From assembly GCF_964266745.1 (NCBI RefSeq), contig NZ_CAXWGX010000012.1, positions 186,001-250,000 on the forward strand: a DNA stretch of 64,000 nt, given 5' to 3'. The notes beneath the pieces are model-generated. The model did no database searches, was not told where the DNA came from, and worked only from the letters and a program-made list of their open reading frames with translations. The DNA is from Propionicimonas sp020161015 (GTDB taxonomy: Bacteria > Actinomycetota > Actinomycetes > Propionibacteriales > Propionibacteriaceae). Position numbers and translations under genes: made by a program. Below are positions 47,027 through 55,508 of the stretch, piece after piece; position 1 is the stretch's first letter, and the number at the start of each line of letters is the position of its first letter.

Positions 47027-48034
47027 ATGGCCGTCGTCACCACGCGCCAGCTGCTCGACAGCGGCGTCCACTTCGGGCACCAGACCCGCCGGTGGAACCC
47101 GAAGATGAAGAAGTTCATCTTCACCGAGCGCAACGGCATCTACATCATCGACCTCCAGCAGTCGCTGTCCTACATCGACTCGGCATACGCCTTCGTGAAG
47201 GAGACCGTCGCGCGCGGCGGCCAGGTCCTGTTCATCGGCACCAAGAAGCAGGCCCAGGAGGCCATCGCCGAGCAGGCCACCCGCGTCGGCATGCCCTACG
47301 TCAACCAGCGCTGGCTGGGCGGCATGCTCACCAACTTCGGCACCATCAGCAAGCGCATCGCGAAGATGAAGGAGCTCGAGGGCCTGAACTTCGACGACGT
47401 CGCCTCCTCCGGCCTCACCAAGAAGGAGCTCCTCCAGCAGAAGCGCAAGAAGGAGAAGCTGGCCAAGACCCTCGGCGGCATCCGCGACATGCACCGCCTC
47501 CCGCAGGCGGTCTGGGTGGTCGACACCAACAAGGAGCACCTCGCCATCGACGAGGCCCGCAAGCTGCGGATCCCGATCGTCGGCATCCTCGACACCAACT
47601 GCGACCCCGATCACGTCGACTTCCCCATCCCGGGCAACGACGACGCGATCCGCTCGGTGGCGCTGCTGACCCGCGTGCTCGCCGACGCCGTGGCCGAGGG
47701 CCTGCTGGCCCGCTCCGCCGGCGCAACCACCGGCGAAGAGGTCGAGCCGATGCCCGACTGGGAGCGTGACCTGCTCGCCGGCGCGACCGCGGCCGAGGCT
47801 GTGGCCGAGCCGACCGTCGAGGACGTCGTCGTCGTGGAGCCGGTCTCCGCCGCCGTCGCCGAGGAGCTCGCCGTCGAGGCGCCCGCCACCGAGGACGTCC
47901 CCGCCGAGGCTCCGGTCGAGGAGGCTCCGGTCGAGGAGGCCCCCGAGGCCGCGGTCGAGGAGGCCCCGGCCGCAGAGGCCGTCGCAGAAGAAGAGGCCGC
48001 GACGCCGGCCAAGCCCGCCAAGAAGACCAAGTAA
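47027..48034 (+). CDS. rpsB: 30S ribosomal protein S2
   Basis: 335 aa against about 240-280 for most bacteria. The first ~250 residues are canonical (LLDSGVHFGHQTRRWNPKMKKFIF, QRWLGGMLTNF, ADAVAEGLL). The remaining ~80 residues form an Ala/Glu/Val/Pro-rich acidic tail with repeated EEAP units ending in a Lys-rich tip, a low-complexity extension seen to varying lengths in Actinomycetota S2. AGAAAGGA precedes ATG 47027. Co-transcribed with tsf 14 bases downstream. Confidence 0.97.
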   Translation: MAVVTTRQLLDSGVHFGHQTRRWNPKMKKFIFTERNGIYIIDLQQSLSYIDSAYAFVKETVARGGQVLFIGTKKQAQEAIAEQATRVGMPYVNQRWLGGMLTNFGTISKRIAKMKELEGLNFDDVASSGLTKKELLQQKRKKEKLAKTLGGIRDMHRLPQAVWVVDTNKEHLAIDEARKLRIPIVGILDTNCDPDHVDFPIPGNDDAIRSVALLTRVLADAVAEGLLARSAGATTGEEVEPMPDWERDLLAGATAAEAVAEPTVEDVVVVEPVSAAVAEELAVEAPATEDVPAEAPVEEAPVEEAPEAAVEEAPAAEAVAEEEAATPAKPAKKTK

Positions 48035-48048
48035 GGAACACCGAAGTT

Positions 48049-48864
48049 ATGGCAACGATCACTGCCGCGGACGTCAAGAAGCTCCGCGACGCCACCGGCG
48101 CCGGAATGATGGACGCCAAGAAGGCCCTCACCGAGGCCGACGGCGACTTCGACGCCGCCATCGAGATCCTCCGGGTCACGGGCGCGGCCAAGATGGCCAA
48201 GCGCTCCGACCGCGAGGCCAGCAACGGCCTCGTCGCGTCGGCGGGCAAGACGGTCATCCAGCTGGGTGCCGAGACCGACTTCGTCGCGAAGAACGCCGAG
48301 TTCATGGCGCTCGCCGACGAGATCGCCAAGGCCGTGGACGCCGCCGGCGCCCACGGTGTCGAGGCGGCCTCCGCCGTGGCGCTCCCGTCCGGCCAGACCG
48401 TCGCGGACGCCGTCGCAGAGCTCAGCGCCAAGATCGGCGAGAAGCTCGAGCTCGCGGCGGCCGCCACCTTCGCCGGCCCGGTCAGCGTGTACCTGCACAA
48501 GCGGTCTGCCGACCTGCCGCCTCAGGTGGGCGTGATGGTCGAGTTCGAGGGCGGGGACGAGGCGTTCGTGCGGGGCATCGCGATGCAGATCGCGGCCATG
48601 TCCCCGGCGTATGTCACCCGCGACGAGGTGCCCGAGGCCGTGCTCGAGAACGAGCGCAAGATCGCCACCCTCACCGCGCAGGAGGAGGGCAAGCCGGAGG
48701 CCATCATCCCCCGGATCGTGGAGGGCCGCCTCGGTGGCTTCTTCAAGGAGGTCTGCCTCGTCGAGCAGGCGAGCGTGTCCGACGACAAGCTCACCGTCGG
48801 CCAGCTGCTGAAGAAGAACGGGGTCGAGGTCAAGCGCTTCGTCCGGTTCGCCGCCGGCGCCTGA
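48049..48864 (+). CDS. tsf: Elongation factor Ts
   Basis: Nucleotide exchange factor for EF-Tu. 271 aa, normal. N-terminal UBA-like ITAADVKKLRDATGAGMMDAKKAL, core ETDFVAKNAEF, C-terminal module present. rpsB-tsf is the universal order. A strong terminator follows. Confidence 0.97.
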   Translation: MATITAADVKKLRDATGAGMMDAKKALTEADGDFDAAIEILRVTGAAKMAKRSDREASNGLVASAGKTVIQLGAETDFVAKNAEFMALADEIAKAVDAAGAHGVEAASAVALPSGQTVADAVAELSAKIGEKLELAAAATFAGPVSVYLHKRSADLPPQVGVMVEFEGGDEAFVRGIAMQIAAMSPAYVTRDEVPEAVLENERKIATLTAQEEGKPEAIIPRIVEGRLGGFFKEVCLVEQASVSDDKLTVGQLLKKNGVEVKRFVRFAAGA

Positions 48865-48881
48865 GCACACCGCACCACAGG

Positions 48882-48911
48882 ACGGCCGCCCAGCTCGCTG
48901 GGCGGCCGTTC
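48882..48911 (+). terminator. Intrinsic terminator after tsf
   Basis: Perfect 12-bp stem ACGGCCGCCCAG / CTGGGCGGCCGT with a CTCG loop (extended by one G-T pair) 18 bases after the tsf stop, followed by TCTGCGT. Confidence 0.85.
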
Positions 48912-48973
48912 TGCGTCCCCGTCCAGCCGCGTCTGTCCGCGTCCCTCCGCCCCTCTCGATCCCGCCCTTGCCA

Positions 48974-49023
48974 CCGAGTGCAACTCTCGCCGCCGGAATT
49001 CCGGCAGCAGGAGTTGCACTCGG
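48974..49023. repeat. 50-bp near-perfect palindrome in the tsf-pyrH gap
   Basis: Arms of 25 bases centred on GAATTC (48996-49001): CCGAGTGCAACTC at the left and GAGTTGCACTCGG at the right end pair perfectly, with only two mismatches and one G-T inside. No gene is nearby to terminate, since the tsf terminator is 60 bases upstream. It may be a repetitive extragenic palindrome or a protein-binding site. Confidence 0.7.
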
Positions 49024-49053
49024 GGGCGCGAACGGCCGCTGGGCGTGCGGCCG

Positions 49054-49110
49054 GTGGGGAACCGGGCGCCAGGTGGGGAGCCGGGCGCCAGGTGGGGAGC
49101 GGGGCGCCGG
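49054..49110 (+). repeat. 19-bp tandem repeats upstream of pyrH
   Basis: GTGGGGAGCCGGGCGCCAG-like units start at 49054, 49073 and 49092 (period 19, two near-identical and one diverged). They lie between the 50-bp palindrome and the pyrH promoter. The 370-base tsf-pyrH gap otherwise shows no gene. Confidence 0.65.
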
Positions 49111-49191
49111 CGACAGGGCGGGCGGCGTGACCGGGACAGCAGGAACGGCGGGCGAGCGGGCGCCGCTTACGCGGGGCGGCGCCTCGTCGTC

Positions 49192-49197
49192 TAGGGT
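49192..49197 (+). promoter_or_regulatory. Putative -10 element of pyrH operon
   Basis: TAGGGT, with TTACGC at 49167-49172 as a weak -35 at 19-base spacing. Leader about 32 bases. Confidence 0.4.
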
Positions 49198-49234
49198 GGT
49201 GCCGCATCCCCGAACACCTGCCCGAGGAGAACCC

Positions 49235-49948
49235 ATGACCAGCCCGTACCGCCGCGTCCTGCTGAAGCTCTCGGGGGAGGCGTTCGGCGGCGGCAAGCTC
49301 GGGGTCGACCCCGACGTCATCTCCGGCATCGCCGCCGAGATCGCCGAGGTCGTCTCCAGCGGCGTCCAGCTGTCGATCGTCACCGGCGGGGGGAACTTCT
49401 TCCGTGGCGCCGAGCTGCAGACCCGCGGCATGGACCGCGCCCGCGCCGACTACATGGGCATGCTGGGCACGGTCATGAACGCGCTGGCCCTCCAGGACTT
49501 CCTGGAGAAGGCCGGCGCCCAGAGCCGCGTCCAGACAGCGATCGCGATGGGCCAGGTCGCCGAGCCGTACGTCCCGCTGAGGGCCATCCGCCACATGGAC
49601 AAGGGCCGCGTGGTCATCTTCGGCGCCGGGTCGGGCATGCCGTTCTTCTCCACCGACACCGTGTCCGCGCAGCGGGCCCTCGAGGTGCACGCCGACGTCC
49701 TCCTGATGGCCAAGCAGGGCACGGACGGCGTGTACGACTCCGACCCCCGCACGAACCCGGATGCCAAGCGCTACGACGAGCTCACCTACGACGAGTTCCT
49801 CGCCGCCGACCTGAAGGTCGCCGACGCCACGGCGGTCAGCCTGGCCCGCGACTACGCGCTGCCGATGATCTTCTTCGACCTCGGCGTCACCGGAAACATC
49901 GCCCGGGTGGTCGCAGGTGAGAAGATCGGAACCACCCTGCACGCGTGA
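49235..49948 (+). CDS. pyrH: UMP kinase
   Basis: Phosphorylates UMP to UDP; hexameric bacterial amino-acid-kinase fold. 237 aa. LLKLSGEAFGG, VTGGGNFFRGAELQ, TDTVSAQRALEVHADVLLMAKQGTDGVYDSDP all match. GAGGAGA precedes ATG 49235. First of pyrH-frr-cdsA-rlmN. Confidence 0.97.
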   Translation: MTSPYRRVLLKLSGEAFGGGKLGVDPDVISGIAAEIAEVVSSGVQLSIVTGGGNFFRGAELQTRGMDRARADYMGMLGTVMNALALQDFLEKAGAQSRVQTAIAMGQVAEPYVPLRAIRHMDKGRVVIFGAGSGMPFFSTDTVSAQRALEVHADVLLMAKQGTDGVYDSDPRTNPDAKRYDELTYDEFLAADLKVADATAVSLARDYALPMIFFDLGVTGNIARVVAGEKIGTTLHA

Positions 49949-49979
49949 GCGCGCAGAGAACGAGAAGGGAAGGGACCTC

Positions 49980-50537
49980 GTGATCCCCGAGATCATCAAG
50001 GACGCCGAACACAAGATGGCCGTGGCCGTCGACCACGCCCGTGAGGAGTTCGCCGCCATCCGCACCGGACGGGCCCACCCGGCCATGTTCAACAAGCTGA
50101 TGGTGGACTACTACGGCGCGCCCACGCCGCTGCAGCAACTGGCCACCTTCCAGGTGCCGGAGGCCCGCACCGTGCTGATCACGCCGTTCGACCGCGGCGC
50201 GATGCACGGCATCGAGAAGGCGATCCGCGACTCCGACCTCGGCGTGAACCCGGCCAACGACGGCAACGTCATCCGGCTGGTCATGCCGCAGCTCACCGAG
50301 GAGCGGCGCCGGGAGTACATCAAGGTGACCCGCCACAAGGCCGAGGAGGCCCGGGTGGCGGTGCGCAACGTCCGTCGCCACTCGATCGAGGCGGTGAACA
50401 AGCTGGTCAAGGACAAGGAGATCAGCGAGGACGACGCCCGCGGCGCGGAGAAGCAGCTGGACGCGGCCACCAAGAGGCACATCGATTCCGTCGACGAGCT
50501 GCTGAAGGCCAAGGAAGCCGAACTGCTGGAGGTCTGA
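49980..50537 (+). CDS. frr: Ribosome recycling factor
   Basis: Splits post-termination ribosomes with EF-G. 185 aa, normal. VDHAREEFAAIRTGRAHPAMF and RRNVRRHSIEAVNKL-like VRNVRRHSIEAVNKLVKDKEISEDD are typical. GTG 49980 is chosen (MIPEIIKDAEHKM) with AGGGAAGGG upstream; the frame is open before it into pyrH. cdsA begins immediately after the stop. Confidence 0.97.
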   Translation: MIPEIIKDAEHKMAVAVDHAREEFAAIRTGRAHPAMFNKLMVDYYGAPTPLQQLATFQVPEARTVLITPFDRGAMHGIEKAIRDSDLGVNPANDGNVIRLVMPQLTEERRREYIKVTRHKAEEARVAVRNVRRHSIEAVNKLVKDKEISEDDARGAEKQLDAATKRHIDSVDELLKAKEAELLEV

Positions 50538-51416
50538 GTGGCCGACGGCGAGCCGCAGGACGCCGCCCCGCGCACCTCGCGTGCGGGGCGGGACCTGCCC
50601 ATGGCCATCGTGGTCGGGCTGGGCCTGTTCGGGTACGTGGTCGCCACGCTGACGTGGTGGCCGGTCGGGTTCATCGTGCTGCTCGTCGTGCTCACCAGCC
50701 TCGGGGCGGTGGAGCTCCACCACGCGCTCAAGCGCGTCGGCATGACGTCGGTCGTCGTGCCCGTGGTCATCGGCAACATCTTCATCATCGGCGGTTCCTA
50801 TGCCGCGGCAGTGTTCCAGCCGGTGACGCGGATGCCCTGGCACGTGGTGCTGCTGGGCACGATCGGCGGCACCGTCCTGCTCGCGCTGATCTGGCGCATG
50901 TTCGGCGGGGCGGAGGGCTACGCCCGCGACAGCGCCGCGAGCGTGTTCATCATCGGCTACGTCCCGCTCCTCGCCTCGTTCGTGGGGCTGATCCTCGCCC
51001 AGGAGCACGGGGTGGCGAAGGTCGTGGCGGTGCTGCTGTGCATCACCGGGAGCGACACCGGGGGCTACGCCGCCGGCGCCACCCTCGGCAGGCACCCGAT
51101 GGCCCCGAGGATCAGCCCGAAGAAGACCTGGGAGGGCATGGCCGGTTCGGTGGTCCTGGCCAGCGTCGTGGGCATCCTGATGGTGGTTTTCGTGATGAAG
51201 CAGCCGTGGTGGTTCGGCCTGCTGCTGGCCGTCGTCGTGGTGATCACCGGCACGGCGGGCGACCTCATCGAGTCGCTGATCAAGAGGGATGTGGGGATCA
51301 AGGACATGAGCTCGTTCCTGCCCGGCCACGGGGGTGTCATGGACCGCCTCGACTCCACCCTGGTCGCCGCACCGGCGGCCTGGCTGCTGTTCACCCTCGC
51401 CGGGGTCAGCTGGTGA
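50538..51416 (+). CDS. cdsA: Phosphatidate cytidylyltransferase
   Basis: Makes CDP-diacylglycerol for phospholipid synthesis in the membrane. 292 aa, about eight membrane segments. The CDS signature GDLIESLIKRDVGIKDMSSFLPGHGGVMDRLDS and SPKKTWEGMAGS are present. Zero spacing from frr and 4-base overlap (GTGA) with rlmN. Confidence 0.95.
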   Translation: MADGEPQDAAPRTSRAGRDLPMAIVVGLGLFGYVVATLTWWPVGFIVLLVVLTSLGAVELHHALKRVGMTSVVVPVVIGNIFIIGGSYAAAVFQPVTRMPWHVVLLGTIGGTVLLALIWRMFGGAEGYARDSAASVFIIGYVPLLASFVGLILAQEHGVAKVVAVLLCITGSDTGGYAAGATLGRHPMAPRISPKKTWEGMAGSVVLASVVGILMVVFVMKQPWWFGLLLAVVVVITGTAGDLIESLIKRDVGIKDMSSFLPGHGGVMDRLDSTLVAAPAAWLLFTLAGVSW

Positions 51417-52648
51417 CCGGCCTCACCCCGGAGGAGGAGTCGGCCTACGCCGAGTCCCTCGCCCACGCGGAGGCCGGACGGACGGTGCCGCTCGCCCTCG
51501 GCGCCCCGCGCCGGGGGAAGCCGCCGCGGCACTGGGCCGACCTGGACGCCGCGGAGCGTGCGGACGCGGTCGTCGCGCTCGGCCTGCCGAAGTTCCGCGC
51601 CGCGCAGCTCACCCGGCACCTGTTCGAACGGCTCCAGGCCGACCCCGCGGGGTGGACGGACATCCCCAAGGCCGAGCGGGCCGTGCTCGCCGAGCGTTTC
51701 GCCCCGTCCCTGCTGGACCGGGTGCGCGACCAGGCGGCCGACGCCGGCACCACAGTGAAGACGCTGTGGCGCCTGCACGACGGCTCCCTGGTGGAGAGCG
51801 TGCTGATGCGCTACGGCGTCCCGGGCATCCGCGCGAGCGGGTCGGGACGGGAGCGGGCCACGGTCTGCATCTCGTCGCAGGCGGGCTGCGGGATGGCGTG
51901 CCCGTTCTGCGCGACCGGGCAGGGAGGGCTCCAGCGCAACCTGAGCACGGCGGAGATCCTCGCGCAGGTGATGGACGCCGCCCGCCGGTTGCGCGACGGC
52001 GAGGTGCCCGGGGGACCGGGCCGGGTCAACAACATCGTGTTCATGGGCATGGGCGAGCCGATGGCGAACTACACCGCCATGATCCGGGCCGTCCGGACGA
52101 TCGTCGCGCCGGGGCCGGACGGGCTCGGCATCTCCGCCCGGGGTGTGACCGTCTCGACCGTCGGGCTGGTGCCGCAGATCCGGCGCCTGGCCGCCGAGGG
52201 GCTGCCGGTGACGCTCGCGGTCAGCCTGCACGCGCCGGACGACGAACTCCGCGACATGCTCTGCCCGATCAACACCCGCTGGAACGTGGCCGAGGTGGTC
52301 GGCGCGGCCCGCGCCTACTTCGAGGCCACCGGACGGCGGGTGTCGATCGAATACGCCCTCATCCGCGACGTGAACGACCAGGCGTGGCGTGCCGACGCGC
52401 TCGCGGACGTGCTGCGGGCGCCGGGCCTCCAGGGCCGTCCCGGCGGTTTCGGCTGGGTGCACGTGAACCTGATCCCGCTCAACCCGACTCCCGGCTCGAA
52501 GTGGACGGCGTCGCGGCGCGGCGACGAGATCGAGTTCGTCCGCCGCCTCGAGGCCAGGGGGGTGGCGGTCACCGTCCGCGACACCCGCGGCCGGGAGATC
52601 GACGGCGCCTGCGGGCAGCTCGCCGCCACCGAGACCACGCGCGGCTGA
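51413..52648 (+). CDS. rlmN: Dual-specificity 23S rRNA/tRNA m2A methyltransferase RlmN
   Basis: Radical SAM enzyme methylating A2503 of 23S rRNA and A37 of some tRNAs. 411 aa. The cluster motif is CGMACPFC (CxxxCxxC). Other conserved parts: LPKFRAAQLTRHLF, MGMGEPMANY, NLIPLNPTPGSKW, and the catalytic Cys in GREIDGACGQL. Start GTG 51413 overlaps the cdsA stop. The N-terminal ~45 residues are longer and less conserved than in E. coli. Confidence 0.96.
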   Translation: MTGLTPEEESAYAESLAHAEAGRTVPLALGAPRRGKPPRHWADLDAAERADAVVALGLPKFRAAQLTRHLFERLQADPAGWTDIPKAERAVLAERFAPSLLDRVRDQAADAGTTVKTLWRLHDGSLVESVLMRYGVPGIRASGSGRERATVCISSQAGCGMACPFCATGQGGLQRNLSTAEILAQVMDAARRLRDGEVPGGPGRVNNIVFMGMGEPMANYTAMIRAVRTIVAPGPDGLGISARGVTVSTVGLVPQIRRLAAEGLPVTLAVSLHAPDDELRDMLCPINTRWNVAEVVGAARAYFEATGRRVSIEYALIRDVNDQAWRADALADVLRAPGLQGRPGGFGWVHVNLIPLNPTPGSKWTASRRGDEIEFVRRLEARGVAVTVRDTRGREIDGACGQLAATETTRG

Positions 52649-52681
52649 CGCCGTCACCCGGCGACGGGCTCCATCCGGCCG

Positions 52682-53776
52682 TCAGCCGAGCAACGCGGGT
52701 ACCCCGGCCACGCCGTCCACCAGATGGATCGCGCCGGCCATGGGCCGGCCGTCGGCGAGCGCGGTGAGCAGTGGCCAGGCCGGGCGCGTCCGCGTCCAGT
52801 ACTCCACGCCGACGAGCACCAGCGGCGGCAGCGGCTCGCCGGGGGCAGCGTAGAAGCGGGGGGTGACGGCCTGGAAGACCTCCTGGACGGTGCCCGCCGC
52901 TCCCGGGAGGCAGACCAGGCCGCCGGAGGCGTGCCGGAGCAGGACGTCCTCGCGGATGGCGTTGGAGAAGAGCTTGGCGATGCCGGCGCTGAACACGTTG
53001 GGCGGCTCGTGGCCGTACAGCCAGGTGGGGATCCCGTAGCTGTGGCCGCTGAGCTCCCACCGGTCGCGGACCGCCATCCCGGCCCCCACCCACGACGCGA
53101 CGTCGTCGGCGAACCGCGGCCGCTCGGCCAGCAGCGCGAGGGCCGCCTCGAGGGCGGACACCGGTCCCCGCAGCGCCGCGCCCAGGTTCACCGCCTCCAT
53201 GGCCCCGGGTCCGCCGCCGGTGATCACCGTCCGCCCGGTCGCGGCCAGCGCGCGGCCCAGGTGCGCGGCCCCCGTGTAGTCCGCGGACCCGCGCAGGAGC
53301 TGGTGGCCGCCCATCACCCCCACCGCGCCGTCGAGGCCGACGTCGTCCAGCGCCTCCGTGATCGCGTGGTCGTGCAGGGTCATGGCGAGCTCGCTGGTCA
53401 GGCTGCGGTGCCGGCCGACGTGGCGCCACCACCGGTACACCCGGGCGTCGAAGGTGTAGCGGTGGCCCTTGTCGAGGCCCGCGTACAGCTCCTGGGGCGT
53501 GTACAGCCCGGAGCGGTAGGGGTTGAAGGGCAGGTCGGGGAGGGTCGGGAACACCAGCGCCCCTGCGGCCTCCAGCGCGGCCTCCACGCCGGGGGCGAAC
53601 GTGCACCCGAGGAACACGGCCCGGGTCACGTCGGTGGCCAGCAGCGCCGCGCCGTGAGCGGTGAGGTCGAGCGACTGCAGGTAGCACTCGGCGAGGCCCT
53701 GGCCGGAGGACAGTCGCGCGTCGAGCTGGGCGAGCGACTCGATCTCGCCTCCGGTTCCCGGAGGGGGGCTGGTCAC
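52682..53776 (-). CDS. LOG/TIGR00730-like Rossmann nucleotide-binding protein
   Basis: 364 aa, much longer than the 180-250 aa cytokinin-activating LOG proteins. The C-terminal two thirds have the SLOG Rossmann fold: VGVMGGHQLLRGS, TGGGPGAMEAVNLG, and PGAAGTVQEVFQA, where PGGxGT is usual (Ala replaces the second Gly). The N-terminal ~120 residues are unassigned. Activity as an AMP phosphoribohydrolase is possible but not shown. Start GTG overlaps the DUF1330 stop by 4 bases. Confidence 0.8.
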   Translation of the reverse strand: MTSPPPGTGGEIESLAQLDARLSSGQGLAECYLQSLDLTAHGAALLATDVTRAVFLGCTFAPGVEAALEAAGALVFPTLPDLPFNPYRSGLYTPQELYAGLDKGHRYTFDARVYRWWRHVGRHRSLTSELAMTLHDHAITEALDDVGLDGAVGVMGGHQLLRGSADYTGAAHLGRALAATGRTVITGGGPGAMEAVNLGAALRGPVSALEAALALLAERPRFADDVASWVGAGMAVRDRWELSGHSYGIPTWLYGHEPPNVFSAGIAKLFSNAIREDVLLRHASGGLVCLPGAAGTVQEVFQAVTPRFYAAPGEPLPPLVLVGVEYWTRTRPAWPLLTALADGRPMAGAIHLVDGVAGVPALLG

Positions 53777-54075
53777 GCCGCTCCCGGGTCCGTGCCGTGG
53801 ACCACGATCGTGTCGCAGTCGGCCCCCGCGAGCCGGTGCCGCAGGACCTCCTGGTACTGCGGGGAGCGGTACCAGGCGAGCAGGTCCTCCTCGCCGGGGA
53901 AGCTGATGATCACCGAGCGCGAGTACGGCCAGCTGCCCTCGAGGACGGTGGGGGAGGCGTCCACAGCCAGGTAGGTGCCGGTGGAGCGGGCGAAGACCTC
54001 GCCGCAGGCGTCGAGGTAGGCCCGGTACTCCACCTCGTCGTGGATGCGGATGTTCGCCACGAAGTAGACCGTCAT
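53773..54075 (-). CDS. DUF1330 family protein
   Basis: 100 aa single-domain alpha/beta-barrel protein: TVYFVANIRIHDEVEYRAYLDACGEVFARSTGTYLAVD, then IISFPGEEDLLAWYRSPQYQEVL. The dimeric ferredoxin-like fold is typical; function unknown. ATG 54075 is preferred over the ATG 45 bases upstream. Overlaps the LOG-like gene start, so the two form a two-gene unit. The 277 bases to dxr hold only the dxr promoter region. Confidence 0.85.
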   Translation of the reverse strand: MTVYFVANIRIHDEVEYRAYLDACGEVFARSTGTYLAVDASPTVLEGSWPYSRSVIISFPGEEDLLAWYRSPQYQEVLRHRLAGADCDTIVVHGTDPGAA

Positions 54076-54352
54076 CGTCGGCCCGCCGTCCCGGGCGTAC
54101 CCACCCGCGAGCCGGGACACGCAGCGGACGCCGGCCGTCGCGGCGCCGGGGGGACCGGACGCGTCGGGGGAGGAACACGGTCGAGCACGGTGTCGCCTTC
54201 GTTCGCCACGCGGAGCGGGATGGACGGTTCCGACCCTACCGGGGCGACGGCCCGCCAGCCGGGCTTTGCGACGTCGTCGAAGCGTTGCGCTGGAACGCGT
54301 CGGCTACCCTCGTCTGGGCCGGGCCCGACACAGCCGGCCGGAAGGAGTGCGG

Positions 54353-55507
54353 ATGCGCGACGTGGTGATCCTGGGCAGCACGGGGTCCATCGGCACCCAG
54401 GCGGTCGACGTGGTCTCGCAGCGCCCGGAGCGCTTCCGGGTGCTCGGGCTCGCCGCGGGCGGCTCGTCCGTGGACGCCCTCGTGGCCCAGGCGCGGGCGC
54501 TGCGGCCCGAGGTGGTCGCCGTGGGGGACCCCGACGCCGCCGACCGCGTGGCGGACGCCCTTCCCGGGACCACGGTGTGGTCGGGGCCGGACGCGGCCAC
54601 GCGGCTCGCCGCCCTCGCGTGCGACGTCGTCCTGAACGGCATCACCGGCGCGGCCGGGCTGGAGCCCACCCTCGCGGCCCTCTCCGCGGGCTCGACGCTC
54701 GCGCTGGCCAACAAGGAGTCGCTCGTGATCGGCGGGCGCCTGGTCACCGACGCGGCCGCGCCCGGCCAGATCGTCGCGGTCGACTCCGAGCACTCGGCCT
54801 TCGCCCAGGCGTTGCGGGCCGGCCGCGCCGAGGAGGTGCGGCGCCTGGTCCTGACCGCGTCCGGCGGGCCGTTCCGCGGCTGGAGCCGCGAGCGCCTGGC
54901 GTCGGTGACGCCCGAGCAGGCGATGGCCCACCCCACCTGGCAGATGGGCCGTGTGATCACGATCAACTCCTCGACCCTGGTCAACAAGGGGCTCGAACTG
55001 CTGGAGGCGGGCCTGCTGTACGGCGTGCCGCTGGAGGCGATCCAGGTGGTGGTCCACCCGCAGTCGGTCGTCCACTCGATGGTGGAGTTCTGCGACGGCT
55101 CGACCATCGCCCAGTGCTCGCCGCCGGACATGCGGCTACCGATCGCGCTGGCGCTGTCGTGGCCCGAGCGCACGCCGGACGCCGCCGCGGCGTGCGACTG
55201 GACCCGGGCGACCAGCTGGACCTTCGAGCCCCTGGACGACGACGCGTTCCCTGCGGTCGAGCTCGCGCGGCGGTGCGGCCTGGCCGGGGGGCTGGCGCCC
55301 GCGGTCTACAACGCGGCCAACGAGGTGTGCGTCGACGCGTTCTGTGCGGGGCGGTTGGGGTTCACTGGCATCGTTGAGGTGGTCGCAGACGTCGTCGACG
55401 CCCACCTGACCCGGCCAGGGACCGGAGAGCTCACCGTCTCCTCGGTCCTCGGGGCGGACGCGTGGGCGCGCGCGGCCGCAGCCGAACGGATCGATCGGGA
55501 GCACTGA
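54353..55507 (+). CDS. dxr: 1-Deoxy-D-xylulose 5-phosphate reductoisomerase
   Basis: Second step of the MEP isoprenoid pathway; target of fosmidomycin. 384 aa. NADPH motif VILGSTGSIGTQAVDV, LANKESLV, VDSEHSA, ASGGPFRGWS and HPTWQMGRVITINSSTLVNKGLE (substrate/metal residues) are all intact. GAAGGAG precedes ATG 54353. TACCCT at 54305-54310 is a possible -10. Operon dxr-rseP-ispG-GNAT, as in mycobacteria. Confidence 0.97.
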   Translation: MRDVVILGSTGSIGTQAVDVVSQRPERFRVLGLAAGGSSVDALVAQARALRPEVVAVGDPDAADRVADALPGTTVWSGPDAATRLAALACDVVLNGITGAAGLEPTLAALSAGSTLALANKESLVIGGRLVTDAAAPGQIVAVDSEHSAFAQALRAGRAEEVRRLVLTASGGPFRGWSRERLASVTPEQAMAHPTWQMGRVITINSSTLVNKGLELLEAGLLYGVPLEAIQVVVHPQSVVHSMVEFCDGSTIAQCSPPDMRLPIALALSWPERTPDAAAACDWTRATSWTFEPLDDDAFPAVELARRCGLAGGLAPAVYNAANEVCVDAFCAGRLGFTGIVEVVADVVDAHLTRPGTGELTVSSVLGADAWARAAAAERIDREH

Positions 55508-55508
55508 C

